Made by a program: the position numbers and the translations under genes
Notes under the pieces: generated by a model
Told to the model about the DNA's origin: nothing
What the model saw: the letters and a program-made list of their open reading frames with translations, nothing else
Database searches by the model: none
Shown: in pieces, positions 55,263-64,000 of the stretch
Numbering within the stretch: position 1 is the first letter of the stretch
Layout of the letters: each line of letters begins with the position of its first letter
Assembly (NCBI GenBank): GCA_029279945.1
Contig: JAJUHK010000007.1
Coordinates: 45,465-109,464, forward strand
Reading direction: 5' to 3'
Origin: Pseudidiomarina indica
GTDB lineage: Bacteria > Pseudomonadota > Gammaproteobacteria > Enterobacterales > Alteromonadaceae
DNA length: 64,000 nt

Positions 55263-56537
55263 TTATTGTTTGTAGATCGTACCGTCTTTCATGACCAAGT
55301 TAACCTGAGACAGTCGATTAATATCGTCTAACGGATTACCATCTACCGCTACAATATCGGCACGTTTGCCAACTACGAGCGTGCCGATACTTGTATCACC
55401 AAGTAAGTCCGCGGCGGCTGCGGTAGCACTACGAATGGCTTCCAACGGTGGCATGCCTGCTTCCACCATATAGATAAATTCTCGATAATTCTCACCGTGA
55501 TCGAACACCCCAGCATCGGTGCCAAATGCGATTTTTACACCGGCTTTATAGGCTTGCGCGAACGTATGCTGAATTTGCGGACCGATTGCGGCTGCTTTAG
55601 GGCGTACTAAATCTGGGAAAAAGCCTTCAGTTTTTGCCCGGTCTGCCACTGAACGGCCGGCGGTAATGGTAGGGACGTAGTACACATTATTGGCGATCAT
55701 TGCCGCCATAACTTCGTCATCCATATAGGTGCCGTGCTCAACCGAATCCACACCTGCAGCAATGGCGCGTAACATCCCTTCTTTACCATGCGCATGCACA
55801 GCCACTTTCATGTCGTAGTCACGCGCGGTGGTAACTATGGCTTCTAGTTCATCCATCATAAACTGTGGGTTATGACCACTTTTAGCGACGCTCAGTACAC
55901 CACCCGTTACAGTTAGCTTAATGAGGTCAGCACCATCTTGATAACGCGCGCGGACAGCTTGGCGTGCTTCATATGGCCCATTAAGTACCCCGTCAGCTGG
56001 GGTTGGTGGAGCGTATAAGTCAGCTTTAGCACCATTGGTTGGGTCGGCATGGCCACCGGTAGTCGCAAGTGACTTACCTGCTGTATAAATACGTGGGCCG
56101 ACCACTTTGCCTTCGTTTATCGCCTTACGTAAGGCAATGCTCGCATCGTACGCATCACCTAATTCGCGCACCGTGGTAAACCCAGCCATTAATGTTTTTT
56201 CGGCGTAATGAACTGCATCTAGGGTCACATCAGCTGCACTTTTGGTGAACTTGTGCATGTAGCTGCCAGGGCCTAGCTGTGAAGTTAAATGCGTGTGCAT
56301 GTCAATAAAGCCTGGCATAACGGTACCATTGCGGCGATCAATCACCACATCATTGGTTTGTGGCTTTGTAAACCCACGTTCAATCGCTTTAATGGTGGTG
56401 CCATCCACAATGATGGTCATATTTTTTTGTGGCGCTGAACTGGTTCCATCAATGAAGGTACCCGCATAAATAAGCGTATCGGCGTGTGCAGAGGCACTCA
56501 GAGCCATGGTAATCGAGAGTGCAAGTAAATGACGCAT
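55263..56537 (-). CDS. Secreted metal-dependent amidohydrolase
   Basis: 424 residues with a signal peptide MRHLLALSITMALSASAHA, so exported. The amidohydrolase superfamily pattern is present: GFIDMHTHL (HxH metal site), KLTVTGGV (probable carboxylated lysine), KVAVHAHGKEG, DSVEHGTYMDD and FGTDAGVFDHG with the catalytic Asp. It groups with imidazolonepropionase-like/Xaa-Pro dipeptidase-type enzymes. The substrate is unknown, although some relatives cleave peptides. It is convergent with DUF2489 (1 nt between stops). Confidence 0.85.
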   Translation of the reverse strand: MRHLLALSITMALSASAHADTLIYAGTFIDGTSSAPQKNMTIIVDGTTIKAIERGFTKPQTNDVVIDRRNGTVMPGFIDMHTHLTSQLGPGSYMHKFTKSAADVTLDAVHYAEKTLMAGFTTVRELGDAYDASIALRKAINEGKVVGPRIYTAGKSLATTGGHADPTNGAKADLYAPPTPADGVLNGPYEARQAVRARYQDGADLIKLTVTGGVLSVAKSGHNPQFMMDELEAIVTTARDYDMKVAVHAHGKEGMLRAIAAGVDSVEHGTYMDDEVMAAMIANNVYYVPTITAGRSVADRAKTEGFFPDLVRPKAAAIGPQIQHTFAQAYKAGVKIAFGTDAGVFDHGENYREFIYMVEAGMPPLEAIRSATAAAADLLGDTSIGTLVVGKRADIVAVDGNPLDDINRLSQVNLVMKDGTIYKQ

Positions 56538-56682
56538 AATAGTTTCCTTGGTTGTTGCTAGGAGTTGTAGTTGTTATTTAGCGTGTTCTACCTTAGCCAT
56601 GATTGTGCTTATTGGTCAATCAATGACATCGTGATTAACCCCTTTTTTTAAGTGACCTAACGCAACAGGCGGTAGATATTGA

Positions 56683-56688
56683 TATAAT
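56683..56688 (+). promoter_or_regulatory. -10 box for cysE
   Basis: TATAAT sits 38 nt before the cysE start in GATATAATAG. The -35 is weak (near 56660). The 189-bp gap upstream shows no other feature. Confidence 0.4.
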
Positions 56689-56726
56689 AGCCATTCATTG
56701 TTTGAACCGTTAGGCGATACCCATTC

Positions 56727-57518
56727 ATGTTTCAACGCATCCGAGAAGATATCAAAAGTGTGTTTGCCCGCGATCCGGCAGCACGCAACACTTTTGAAGT
56801 ATTAACTACTTATCCAGGCCTGCACGCTATTTGGTGGCACCGTATTAGCCATCGCTTATGGCGTTGGCGGTGTTATTGGCTGGCGCGGTGGTTATCGACA
56901 TTTTCCCGCTGGTTGACTGGCATTGAAATCCACCCAGGTGCCAAAATTGGGCGACGTTTCTTTATTGACCACGGCATGGGCGTTGTGATTGGTGAAACTG
57001 CTGAAATTGGCAACGACGTAACCATTTATCATGGCGTGACGCTCGGTGGAACAAGCTGGAACCAAGGCAAACGGCACCCAACCTTGTGCGACGGCGTAGT
57101 AATTGGCGCTGGCGCTAAGGTACTTGGTCCTATTGTTGTGGGTGAAAATGCTCGTATTGGATCAAATGCTGTGGTCGTGAAAGACGTTCCTGCTGCCACC
57201 ACTGTCGTAGGTATACCGGCTCGTGTTGCACGGAGTGCAATGAGCCCTGAAATGGCGAAACGTCGCGAAGCAATGGCTAAGCAATATGGCTTCGATGCGT
57301 ACGCTATATCAGCCGACAATCCAGACCCGGTCGCGACGGCGATTGGTCGAATGCTGGATCACGTGCAACTGCTCGATCAGAAAGTGACTGAGTTGTGTGC
57401 AGCAGTGAACCAATTAGGTGGTAGCGTGTGTGAGAAAATTCCAGATGTTGATTTAGCTGATATGGATTTCTTACAAGACGAACACCAACAGCAGGATCAA
57501 AAAAAGCCGCTCGATTGA
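56727..57518 (+). CDS. cysE: Serine O-acetyltransferase
   Basis: 263 residues. CysE acetylates serine with acetyl-CoA, the first step of cysteine synthesis. The helical N-terminus is short ([21 protein letters not shown]). The left-handed beta-helix follows: [56 protein letters not shown] and [19 protein letters not shown]-terminal coiled part is longer than usual. The shortened N-terminus resembles the EpsC/CysE type of many bacteria. A terminator begins inside its stop region. Confidence 0.92.
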   Translation: MFQRIREDIKSVFARDPAARNTFEVLTTYPGLHAIWWHRISHRLWRWRCYWLARWLSTFSRWLTGIEIHPGAKIGRRFFIDHGMGVVIGETAEIGNDVTIYHGVTLGGTSWNQGKRHPTLCDGVVIGAGAKVLGPIVVGENARIGSNAVVVKDVPAATTVVGIPARVARSAMSPEMAKRREAMAKQYGFDAYAISADNPDPVATAIGRMLDHVQLLDQKVTELCAAVNQLGGSVCEKIPDVDLADMDFLQDEHQQQDQKKPLD

Positions 57519-57526
57519 GCGGCTTT
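57503..57526. terminator. Shared terminator overlapping the cysE stop codon
   Basis: AAAGCCGCTC-GATT-GAGCGGCTTT is a perfect 10-bp stem. The run of A residues before it becomes a T-run for the minus-strand csp gene, so its main role is probably ending csp transcription. The stop codon of cysE lies in the loop and stem. Confidence 0.75.
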
Positions 57527-57554
57527 CTGAATTCTTCGCTAGAAGAAACGTCGA

Positions 57555-57761
57555 TTACATAGGAACGACGTTTGAAGCCTGTGGGCCTTTAGGACCTTGT
57601 TCGATAGTGAACTGAACAGTTTGGCCTTCAGCTAAGGTTTTGAAACCGTCAGACTGAATTGCGCTGAAATGTACGAATACGTCTGCGCCTTGCTCTTGCT
57701 CGATGAAACCGAAACCTTTAGCTTCGTTAAAGAATTTAACTTTACCAGTTACTGTAGACAT
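57555..57761 (-). CDS. Cold-shock domain protein (CspA family)
   Basis: 68 residues, a complete cold-shock domain with RNP1 KGFGFIE and RNP2 VFVHF, beginning [18 protein letters not shown]. CspA proteins bind single-stranded RNA and act as RNA chaperones. It is preceded by a long 5' leader of about 140 nt and a consensus promoter, typical for cspA-type genes. The leader may take part in cold regulation. Confidence 0.95.
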   Translation of the reverse strand: MSTVTGKVKFFNEAKGFGFIEQEQGADVFVHFSAIQSDGFKTLAEGQTVQFTIEQGPKGPQASNVVPM

Positions 57762-57906
57762 GCTGTGATTCCTCGTATTGCATGTGAAAATCTAGGGTAT
57801 TGCTAATAAAAATTACGTGTATTACTTGGGGACTTACAAAACGAGGTACAGCAAATGACTTCGTAACAGGCCACAATTAGACAGCCGAATTTTTCTAGCG
57901 ACGTTC

Positions 57907-57934
57907 AGTATACCCTGATCCATTCTGCTGTCAA
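57907..57934 (-). promoter_or_regulatory. Sigma70 promoter of the cold-shock gene
   Basis: On the minus strand TTGACA and TATACT are separated by 16 nt, a near-consensus pair. The transcript would have a leader of about 140 nt before the csp ATG at 57761. Confidence 0.7.
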
Positions 57935-57963
57935 TTAAAGTTTGCTTAACCTTTGCAGAATAT

Positions 57964-58512
57964 TTAACCACGAATCCAGTTTTTGGTGATATGGCGGAAT
58001 TGATCGGTGCCTGATTTAAATAACCACTCATAGGCAGCCATTTCTGTTGACACAATCACCGCACCCGCTTGACGTAAGCGTTTGAGTGCTGTTTGCTTAT
58101 CACTATCACGCCGCGAGCCGACGGCATCTTCCACCACAAATACCTTATAATCATCGGCTAACAGGTCAAGGGCAGTTTGTAGAATACAAACGTGTGCTTC
58201 CATTCCCATCAGAATGATTTGGGGGCGATCAATATCTTCCATGGCTTGCATGAAACTGGGTTCTTGTACTGCACTAAAGTGCATTTTTTCAATTACTTGG
58301 GCGTTACTAATGACACCATCCAAATCGTCAACACTAATGCCCAGCCCCTTAGGGTATTGTTCGGTAACAAGTACGGGAACATCCAATTCGTTCGCAATTT
58401 CACCTAACCAACGCATGCGAGCAATTAATTTATCGCTTTGATGAATCACAGGTGCCAATTTTGTTTGGACATCAATAATCACCAACAAACTTTTATCGGC
58501 TTTCATAAGCAT
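57964..58512 (-). CDS. Isochorismatase-like cysteine hydrolase
   Basis: 182 residues from the ATG at 58512, with AGGAG 8 nt upstream. A frame to 58554 lacks a site. The isochorismatase/nicotinamidase fold shows LLVIIDVQTKLAPVI (catalytic Asp), VTEQYPKGLG and ILMGMEAHVCILQTALDLL (catalytic Cys). The family hydrolyses amide or vinyl ether bonds and the substrate is not known. YcaC-like hydrolases are the nearest by feel. Confidence 0.85.
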   Translation of the reverse strand: MLMKADKSLLVIIDVQTKLAPVIHQSDKLIARMRWLGEIANELDVPVLVTEQYPKGLGISVDDLDGVISNAQVIEKMHFSAVQEPSFMQAMEDIDRPQIILMGMEAHVCILQTALDLLADDYKVFVVEDAVGSRRDSDKQTALKRLRQAGAVIVSTEMAAYEWLFKSGTDQFRHITKNWIRG

Positions 58513-58635
58513 GACGGTAGCTCCTAAGCAGTTCGTGGTGACATTATGCCGCAAACAATTTGCTATTCATATTGGTAGCGCCTAATTTGAGCAGAACCAG
58601 TTCATTACCGAAGTGCAGTCAGAAGGAATCTGGCG

Positions 58636-58731
58636 ATGGCGAAAATTTCAGTAACTCACGTGGTAAAAGCCGCGCAACTGTACGATAAATTTGCACCTAA
58701 CGTGTGTCCTAGCTACAATTCGCTCCTTTGA
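58636..58731 (+). pseudogene. Short relic resembling an SRPBCC-family N-terminus
   Basis: 31 codons from ATG 58636, with AAGGA 8 nt upstream. The start MAKISVTHVVKAAQLYDKFA resembles the opening strand of START/SRPBCC (polyketide cyclase-like) proteins, with the rest lost. The purE promoter lies in its last third, so it is probably non-functional. The resemblance is short and could be chance. Confidence 0.3.
58691..58719 (+). promoter_or_regulatory. Promoter of purEK
   Basis: TTGCAC and TACAAT are separated by 17 nt. Transcription would start about 20 nt before the purE ribosome-binding site GGAG (58737-58740). No PurR operator is visible. Confidence 0.55.
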
Positions 58732-58748
58732 AAAATGGAGCATTCATC

Positions 58749-59243
58749 ATGGCACCTGTCTTGATTTTAATGGGTTCTCAGTCGGATTGGCCTATCATGC
58801 AAAATGCTGCCCAAATGCTTAATGATTTGGGTGTAGCGTGGCGTGCACAAGTTGTCTCAGCCCACCGTACTCCAGATTTATTGAAAATCACCATGGAGCA
58901 AGCTGAACGCGATGGCGTGCCAGTGGTGATTGCTGGTGCCGGTGGTGCTGCTCATTTGCCTGGCATGTTAGCAGCATTTACCGCGATTCCGGTCTTGGGC
59001 GTTCCAGTACCTAGCAAGCAGTTGAAAGGTATGGATAGTCTATTATCCATCGTTCAGATGCCTAAAGGTGTTGCCGTGGGTACGCTCGCTATTGGTGAAG
59101 CGGGTGCGGCTAACGCTGGCCTGTTAGCGGCGCAAATTATTGGTTCATTTAATGCCAGTGTTCGTGAACGGGTTCAAGCGTTTCGTACCAAGCAACGTGA
59201 AGCAGTGATGAACGGCCCAAAACTTGAGCTGCCTGAATCATGA
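58749..59243 (+). CDS. purE: N5-carboxyaminoimidazole ribonucleotide mutase PurE
   Basis: 164 residues from ATG 58749, with GGAG 8 nt upstream. PurE moves the carboxylate of N5-CAIR to give CAIR in purine synthesis. [13 protein letters not shown] binds phosphate, SAHRTPD contains the catalytic His, and [17 protein letters not shown] and [22 protein letters not shown] are typical. The stop overlaps purK by 4 nt. Confidence 0.97.
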   Translation: MAPVLILMGSQSDWPIMQNAAQMLNDLGVAWRAQVVSAHRTPDLLKITMEQAERDGVPVVIAGAGGAAHLPGMLAAFTAIPVLGVPVPSKQLKGMDSLLSIVQMPKGVAVGTLAIGEAGAANAGLLAAQIIGSFNASVRERVQAFRTKQREAVMNGPKLELPES

Positions 59244-60328
59244 AGATTCTGTTTATTGGTGATGGACAATTAGGTCAGATGCTTGGCGCTAGTGCGACTA
59301 GCCATGGCCACGAGTGTTTATTATTTAGCACCCGTACCTACACCGTTAAACCTTTGTCTGCTCAGCTAGATTTATCGTTAACCTTAACGCAAGCGATTAA
59401 CTGGGCAGATGTGGTCAGTTGGGAACATGAAGATATTCCAGCTGATATTGTTGCTGCAGCACGTACTAAATTTTTAATGGATCCAGAGCGGATCCAACGG
59501 CTAACCGACCGCCGTGAGGAAAAATCTCTGTTTGATGAGTGTGGCGTCGCAACCTCGCCGTGGCAGCAATTTTCCCAAACCACTGAACTCGAACAGATAC
59601 TAACACAGGCGCAACAGCCGTTAGTGATTAAATCAGCCCGGGGTGGCTACGATGGCAAAGGCCAATGGCGTTATACTATGGCCAGTGACCCCCACCAACT
59701 TGCGCAGCAAGCAGGGCAAGCGCCTGGCATAGTGGAGCAACTTATTCCATTTCAACGGGAAGTATCGCTTGTTGGCGCCCGCAGTAAAGATGGCAGTATT
59801 TGTTGTTATCCATTGGTTACTAATGTCCATGAGCGGGGTATCTTAAGTTACACACTCGCGGGTATGGACTTTATCACTGACGAGTTACAACAGCAGGCTG
59901 AAACCAGTTTTCGCAAACTCACTGACGCGCTGCACTATGTCGGCGTGTTAGCCATTGAGTTTTTCGTGGTCGGAGAGGGTGCAGATGCCCAGTTGCTGGT
60001 CAACGAAATTGCCCCCCGCGTGCATAACTCTGGCCATTGGACCATGACCGGCGCGAACAGTAGTCAGTTTGATTTACACATCCGTGCGCTCACGGGTATG
60101 CCATTGCCATTATTGCGGTTAGAACCCACCTTAATGCTGAACGTGATTGGCGCTGAGCAAATTCCAGACGCCTTATGGCACCATCCGGATACTGCCTGCT
60201 TCTGGTATAACAAGGAACCACGCCCAGGCCGCAAAGTCGGTCATGTGAATATTGCCACAGAAAGCCGTGCGACCGCGTTAACGTGGGTAGCGCAATGGGC
60301 TAGCCAGCTTCAGGTTCTTGCTGATTAA
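59240..60328 (+). CDS. purK: N5-carboxyaminoimidazole ribonucleotide synthase PurK
   Basis: 362 residues with an ATP-grasp fold. PurK makes N5-CAIR from AIR, bicarbonate and ATP, feeding Pur[16 protein letters not shown] starts the N-terminal Rossmann part, [15 protein letters not shown] is the ATP-binding loop, and [15 protein letters not shown] is the metal-binding region. The 3' end overlaps the convergent esterase gene by 4 nt. Confidence 0.96.
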   Translation: MKILFIGDGQLGQMLGASATSHGHECLLFSTRTYTVKPLSAQLDLSLTLTQAINWADVVSWEHEDIPADIVAAARTKFLMDPERIQRLTDRREEKSLFDECGVATSPWQQFSQTTELEQILTQAQQPLVIKSARGGYDGKGQWRYTMASDPHQLAQQAGQAPGIVEQLIPFQREVSLVGARSKDGSICCYPLVTNVHERGILSYTLAGMDFITDELQQQAETSFRKLTDALHYVGVLAIEFFVVGEGADAQLLVNEIAPRVHNSGHWTMTGANSSQFDLHIRALTGMPLPLLRLEPTLMLNVIGAEQIPDALWHHPDTACFWYNKEPRPGRKVGHVNIATESRATALTWVAQWASQLQVLAD

Positions 60329-60978
60329 GCAAGCACCTGCTGGAACCACTGATTCATCGCCTGTACTTGTTCACCGCACACCTGATGTTGCATAGCAAAC
60401 GATTGATATTGAGCCGGGTAGTGGTGATCAAGCAACCACTGATACGCATGTTTACCTAAGCTCTCAGGTACGACCGGATCTAAGCTACCGTGTTGAATTA
60501 AAATCGGTACATCGACGTTGGCCGGATGAGGCTTAATCGTAGCGTGCGTCGCTAAATAGGTCGACAGCGCTAATACGCCAGCCAACCGTTGCGGGAAGGT
60601 GAGTGCAGCTTCATAGACTACCGCGCCTCCTTGAGAAAACCCTGCCAGCACAATGTTCTGCGCTGGAATACCGCGGTCAATTTCACGCTCAATTAATTTC
60701 TGCACGGCCGCTGCCGAGGCGCGGAGCTGTTGCTCATCCACTTCCCGCTCAATACTCATACTTAAAATATCGTACCACGCAGGCATGCGCATACCACCGT
60801 TAATGGTGACGGGGATTTGTGGTGCATGTGGAAACACAAAGCGTACCGCGACAGGGGGTGTTAAATGGGGCACCAAAGGCGCAAAGTCGTTGCCATCAGC
60901 ACCCAATCCGTGCAGCCAAATGATAGCGTGAGTAGCCGGGGATTGTGGTTCGATTTCAACACAAGGTAGGTGCGACAT
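60325..60978 (-). CDS. Alpha/beta-hydrolase carboxylesterase (type 2)
   Basis: 217 residues. The nucleophile serine is in LAGFSQGGAVVYEAAL (GxSxG), the oxyanion region is AIIWLHGLGADGNDF, and the acid is in QHGSLDPVVPESLG, with the His in a late HxVC segment. The family is carboxylesterase/phospholipase-type, soluble and of broad specificity. The C-terminus is close to family length. Confidence 0.9.
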   Translation of the reverse strand: MSHLPCVEIEPQSPATHAIIWLHGLGADGNDFAPLVPHLTPPVAVRFVFPHAPQIPVTINGGMRMPAWYDILSMSIEREVDEQQLRASAAAVQKLIEREIDRGIPAQNIVLAGFSQGGAVVYEAALTFPQRLAGVLALSTYLATHATIKPHPANVDVPILIQHGSLDPVVPESLGKHAYQWLLDHHYPAQYQSFAMQHQVCGEQVQAMNQWFQQVLA

Positions 60979-60999
60979 GAAAACTCCGTATGAGGCAAA

Positions 61000-61602
61000 T
61001 TAATCGATTGGATGATGGTTTTTTCCTAAACCACCGCTCATAGTTAGTTGCATTGCATCGGCAGGTGACATATCGAGAGGCTCGACGCAATCCCGAGGGA
61101 CGATCACCATATAGCCGCCGACGTTATAAGCCATTGGCAAAAAGACTGCAAGGTGGTTGTCGGATAGTAAACTAGAGAGGCGATCGTTGTTAATACCAGG
61201 CTTTTTGGTAACTATACCAATCAGTTTGACTTCTGCGCCTGGCAGCGTCACCATCACGACTGACTCGTCGGCAAAACTTTTACCCGACATAAGGTCAAAC
61301 ACATCGTTGATGGTACCATAGAGGCTGCGTAATACCGGCATACGCTCCATAATTCGGCCCGGCAGTGCCCACAGGTAATTGACAAATCGCCAACGCGTGC
61401 TAAAGCCAATCAGCATGGCAATACCCATGAAGCTGACAATGGCTAAGCCCGGCAGGTAATAGCGGTTTCCTAAAATTGCTTCCCAGAAAGGGCGCAGCCA
61501 TGTTTCAATGGTCACTAAGAACCAATGCACGAGGGCAAGTGTGACTATCAAAGGCAACAAAATCGTTAGCCCTTTGAGTAAATACTGAATGACTCGTTTC
61601 AT
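61000..61602 (-). CDS. DUF502 family membrane protein
   Basis: 200 residues with two N-terminal membrane spans (LLKGLTILLPLIVTLALVHWFL, LPGLAIVSFMGIAMLIGF). DUF502 marks are MERMPVLRSLYGTINDVFDLM and FLPMAYNVGGYMVIVPRDCVEPLDMSPADAM. The function is unknown. The nearest neighbours give no clear context: an esterase gene at 21 nt and a divergent prolyl oligopeptidase. Confidence 0.9.
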   Translation of the reverse strand: MKRVIQYLLKGLTILLPLIVTLALVHWFLVTIETWLRPFWEAILGNRYYLPGLAIVSFMGIAMLIGFSTRWRFVNYLWALPGRIMERMPVLRSLYGTINDVFDLMSGKSFADESVVMVTLPGAEVKLIGIVTKKPGINNDRLSSLLSDNHLAVFLPMAYNVGGYMVIVPRDCVEPLDMSPADAMQLTMSGGLGKNHHPID

Positions 61603-61670
61603 TTTGGTAATCTCATTGCCGATAGAATAATTAGCTTAACATGAACTCAATCAGGGGAGTGAAATCAATC

Positions 61671-63806
61671 ATGAGATATTTAGCTGCTGTGGCAAGCTTA
61701 GCGTTATTAAGCGCTTGCTCGCCACCTCAACAACAAACGGAGACCGCAGTGGATAGCCAACTTACCTATCCGGTCACGGTACGTGGAAACGTTACCGATG
61801 AATATTTTGGTACGATCGTTGCTGACCCGTACCGTTGGTTGGAAGACGACCGTTCAGCTGAAACTGAAGCTTGGGTGAAAGCACAAAACGAAGTTACCTT
61901 CGGTTATTTAGAGCAAATTCCATATCGCCAACAAATTAAAGATCGCTTAGCCGAGTTATGGAATTACGAGAAAATTGGTGCTCCTTTTAAAGAAGGTAAA
62001 TACACCTACTTCTACAAAAACGACGGCTTACAAAACCAGTACGTGGTGTATCGCACTGATGAAGATGGCAACACGGAAGTATTTCTTGATCCGAATACTT
62101 TCAGTGCTGACGGCACTACCTCACTGGCGAGTTTAAGCTTTTCACGCGATGGTTCACTGGCTGCTTACGCAATCTCTGAAGGTGGTAGTGACTGGCGTAA
62201 AATCATTGTGATTGATGTGGAAACCAAAGAACAACTAGAACCGACGTTAGTGGACGTAAAGTTTAGTGGTATTTCTTGGTACGGTAACGAAGGCTTTTAT
62301 TACTCAAGCTACGATAAGCCAGAAGGTAGCGAGCTTTCGGCGATGACCGACCAACACAAGCTCTATTACCATAAACTCGGCACATCGCAAGACGATGACG
62401 TGGTGGTGTTTGGTGCGACCGAAGCAGAAAAACACCGCTATGTTGGTGGTTATGTGACTGATGATGATCGTTATTTGGTCATAACTGCGGCGGTATCAAC
62501 ATCAGGCAACAAGTTGTTCATCAAAGATTTAACTCAGCCTGATAGTGAGCTTGTGACTATTTTAGACCACGTTGACTCAGACACCTACGTGCTGGATAAC
62601 CGTGGTAGCACCTTATATTTGGTCACCAATTTAGCGGCACCGAATAAGCGTGTCGTGACCGTTGATGCATCGGATCCAACGCCTGCAAACTGGCAAGATT
62701 TCATTGCTGAAACCGAGCATGTGCTAACGCCCTCGACCGGTGCTGGCTATATCTTTGCTGAGTACATGGTCGATGCGATTGCCAAAGTTGAGCAGTATAC
62801 CTATGACGGTGAGCGCGTTCGTCACATTGAATTGCCAGGGGTAGGTAGCGTTGGCGGCTTCAGCGGCAAGGCGACTGATGATGTGGTGTACTACACCTTT
62901 ACCAACTACAACACGCCGGGCACGATCTACGCGTTTGAACCTCAGTCGGGTGAATCAACAGTGTATGCTGAATCAAAAGCACAGTTTGACAGCAATGCCT
63001 ATGAATCCAAGCAAGTGTTCTACACGTCGAAAGACGGTACTCGCGTACCCATGATCATCACCTACAAAAAAGGCATTGAGCTCGATGGTAGTAACCCAAC
63101 CATTCTATACGGGTATGGTGGTTTTAATATTAGCTTAACGCCATCATTTAGCATGAGTAATGCGATGTGGTTGGAGCTGGGGGGTGTGTACGCGGTTGCT
63201 AACTTACGTGGCGGCGGTGAGTACGGTAAAGCATGGCATCTTGCTGGCACCCAGATGCAGAAGCAAAATGTGTTTGATGACTTTATCGCTGCAGCGGAAT
63301 ACCTCATTGAAGAAGGCTACACGTCGAGTGAAAAACTCGCTATTCGGGGCGGTTCAAATGGTGGTTTACTCGTCGGTGCAGTAATGACACAACGCCCAGA
63401 TTTAATGAAAGTCGCTTTACCTGCGGTGGGGGTGTTGGACATGTTGCGTTACCACACCTTTACTGCAGGTGCGGGCTGGGCGTATGACTATGGTACTGCA
63501 GAAGATAGTAAAGAAATGTTTGAGTACCTGTACGCCTATTCACCGGTTCACAATGTGAAAGAAGGTGTGGCTTACCCTGCAACACTAATCACCACCGGTG
63601 ACCATGATGACCGCGTGGTACCAGCGCATTCATTCAAGTTTGCCGCCGAGTTACAAGCGAAAGCAGGCGGTAGCAATCCACAACTGATTCGGATTGAAGT
63701 GAATGCCGGCCATGGTGCCGGTACGCCAGTGTCAAAAATCATTGACCAAGCGGCTGACATCTACGGCTTCACCTTATGGAATATGGGTGTGAAGGAATTG
63801 CCCTGA
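61671..63806 (+). CDS. Lipoprotein prolyl oligopeptidase (S9A)
   Basis: 711 residues from the ATG at 61671. The ATG at 61641 adds ten residues and has no site. A lipoprotein signal ends in LALLSAC (C16), so it is membrane-anchored in the envelope. The N-terminal part is a seven-bladed propeller preceded by [20 protein letters not shown]. The catalytic domain has [16 protein letters not shown]562 in [13 protein letters not shown], the Asp in [14 protein letters not shown] and the His in [12 protein letters not shown]. It cleaves short peptides after proline. Confidence 0.93.
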   Translation: MRYLAAVASLALLSACSPPQQQTETAVDSQLTYPVTVRGNVTDEYFGTIVADPYRWLEDDRSAETEAWVKAQNEVTFGYLEQIPYRQQIKDRLAELWNYEKIGAPFKEGKYTYFYKNDGLQNQYVVYRTDEDGNTEVFLDPNTFSADGTTSLASLSFSRDGSLAAYAISEGGSDWRKIIVIDVETKEQLEPTLVDVKFSGISWYGNEGFYYSSYDKPEGSELSAMTDQHKLYYHKLGTSQDDDVVVFGATEAEKHRYVGGYVTDDDRYLVITAAVSTSGNKLFIKDLTQPDSELVTILDHVDSDTYVLDNRGSTLYLVTNLAAPNKRVVTVDASDPTPANWQDFIAETEHVLTPSTGAGYIFAEYMVDAIAKVEQYTYDGERVRHIELPGVGSVGGFSGKATDDVVYYTFTNYNTPGTIYAFEPQSGESTVYAESKAQFDSNAYESKQVFYTSKDGTRVPMIITYKKGIELDGSNPTILYGYGGFNISLTPSFSMSNAMWLELGGVYAVANLRGGGEYGKAWHLAGTQMQKQNVFDDFIAAAEYLIEEGYTSSEKLAIRGGSNGGLLVGAVMTQRPDLMKVALPAVGVLDMLRYHTFTAGAGWAYDYGTAEDSKEMFEYLYAYSPVHNVKEGVAYPATLITTGDHDDRVVPAHSFKFAAELQAKAGGSNPQLIRIEVNAGHGAGTPVSKIIDQAADIYGFTLWNMGVKELP

Positions 63807-63844
63807 CACTAACCCAACCGTTGATAACGAACACTACTAAAAGG

Positions 63845-63864
63845 CTAAGTGATACGTCACTTAG
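63845..63864 (+). terminator. Hairpin after the prolyl oligopeptidase gene
   Basis: CTAAGTGA-TACG-TCACTTAG is a perfect 8-bp stem, 39 nt after the stop codon. No T-run follows, so termination is only possible. It might instead belong to the border of the adjacent IS element. Confidence 0.4.
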
Positions 63865-63869
63865 CAAAA

Positions 63870-63927
63870 CCCGCGTAAACCCTCGCCCAATCGGGCGGGG
63901 ATATAAGCGGGAAACGCGAAGCGTTTC
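63870..63927. repeat. Subterminal hairpins of an IS200/IS605-type element end
   Basis: Nested imperfect palindromes: CCCGC...GCGGG enclosing CTCGCCC-AATC-GGGCGGG, followed by a perfect GAAACGC-GAA-GCGTTTC (63911-63927) that touches the transposase stop codon. IS200/IS605 elements carry such hairpins in place of terminal inverted repeats, and TnpA recognises them as single strands. Confidence 0.55.
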
Positions 63928-64000
63928 TAGTCAGGTGTGGCCTGACTTTGTACATATTCTTTCAGCGTTTCAATCGTTGCACCACCTGCGCTACAGGCAA
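63927..64000 (-). mobile_element. tnpA: IS200/IS605-family transposase TnpA, C-terminal 23 codons
   Basis: The last codons on the minus strand read ACSAGGATIETLKEYVQSQ and end ATPD-stop. The form (S/A)xGGxxxxxLKxYVxxQ is how Y1-type TnpA of IS200/IS605 ends. The catalytic Tyr and HUH motif lie outside the window. The gene continues past the window edge. Confidence 0.65.

Noticed and set aside
58650..58665. Another parS-like site (CTCACGTGGT) before purE
   Set aside because: Only the CACGTGG core matches and the palindrome arms are absent.

Overview
The window reads as a chromosomal segment around the dnaA locus of a marine-type gammaproteobacterium, most likely Alteromonadales and perhaps Idiomarinaceae. 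Evidence for this is the rpmH-dnaA-dnaN-recF-gyrB core, the glyQS/tusA/fadBA and trkHA/rsmB/fmt/def/dprA blocks, and the polA-engB-cytochrome c4-yihI order. The family is inferred from gene content and gene style, not from any search.

Layout. (1) 1-12.1 kb: a flagellar cluster on the + strand: fliD (partial), fliS, fliT-like, fliK-like and flhX, then flhD, flhC, motA, motB, flhB, flhA, an extra-long flhF, an unrecognised 155-codon gene and fliA. The FlhDC master regulator occurs together with FlhF, and no FlhG/FleN gene is seen in its usual slot. (2) 12.2-16.9 kb: an OmpA-type lipoprotein and a dicarboxylate/amino-acid symporter, then a scarred accessory islet. The islet holds a 31-codon relic resembling the start of a Cas9, a truncated outer-membrane protein gene, two CRISPR-like palindromic repeats flanking a 46-codon membrane micro-ORF, a frameshifted padR next to chromate transporter chrA, and an IS3-type orfA fragment. 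(3) 16.9-27.1 kb: mnmE, yidC, yidD, rnpA and rpmH on the minus strand, diverging from dnaA, dnaN, recF and gyrB. Two perfect 16-bp parS palindromes lie inside recF and a one-mismatch copy lies in yidC, so the replication origin is probably close. (4) 27.1-48.1 kb: housekeeping genes: glyS/glyQ, tag, an acetyltransferase gene, tusA, fadA/fadB, slt, yigZ, trkH, trkA, rsmB, fmt, def, dprA, smg, a zinc-ribbon protein gene, tsaC, hemF, a truncated haemoglobin gene and aroE. (5) 48.1-64 kb: polA, an EamA permease gene, engB, cytochrome c4, yihI, a DUF2489 gene, a secreted amidohydrolase gene, cysE, csp, an isochorismatase-like hydrolase gene, purE/purK, an esterase gene, a DUF502 gene, a lipoprotein prolyl oligopeptidase gene, and the edge of an IS200/IS605 element.

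The core genes are compact, with many 4-nt stop/start overlaps (flhB-flhA-flhF, yidD-yidC, fmt-rsmB-trkA, purE-purK). Gaps with likely non-coding content are rpmH-dnaA (DnaA boxes), aroE-polA (445 bp, DnaA boxes and hairpins), polA-eamA (the spf position) and cytochrome c4-yihI (the csrC position). I found no complete novel defence system. The most unusual material is the 14.2-14.9 kb islet.
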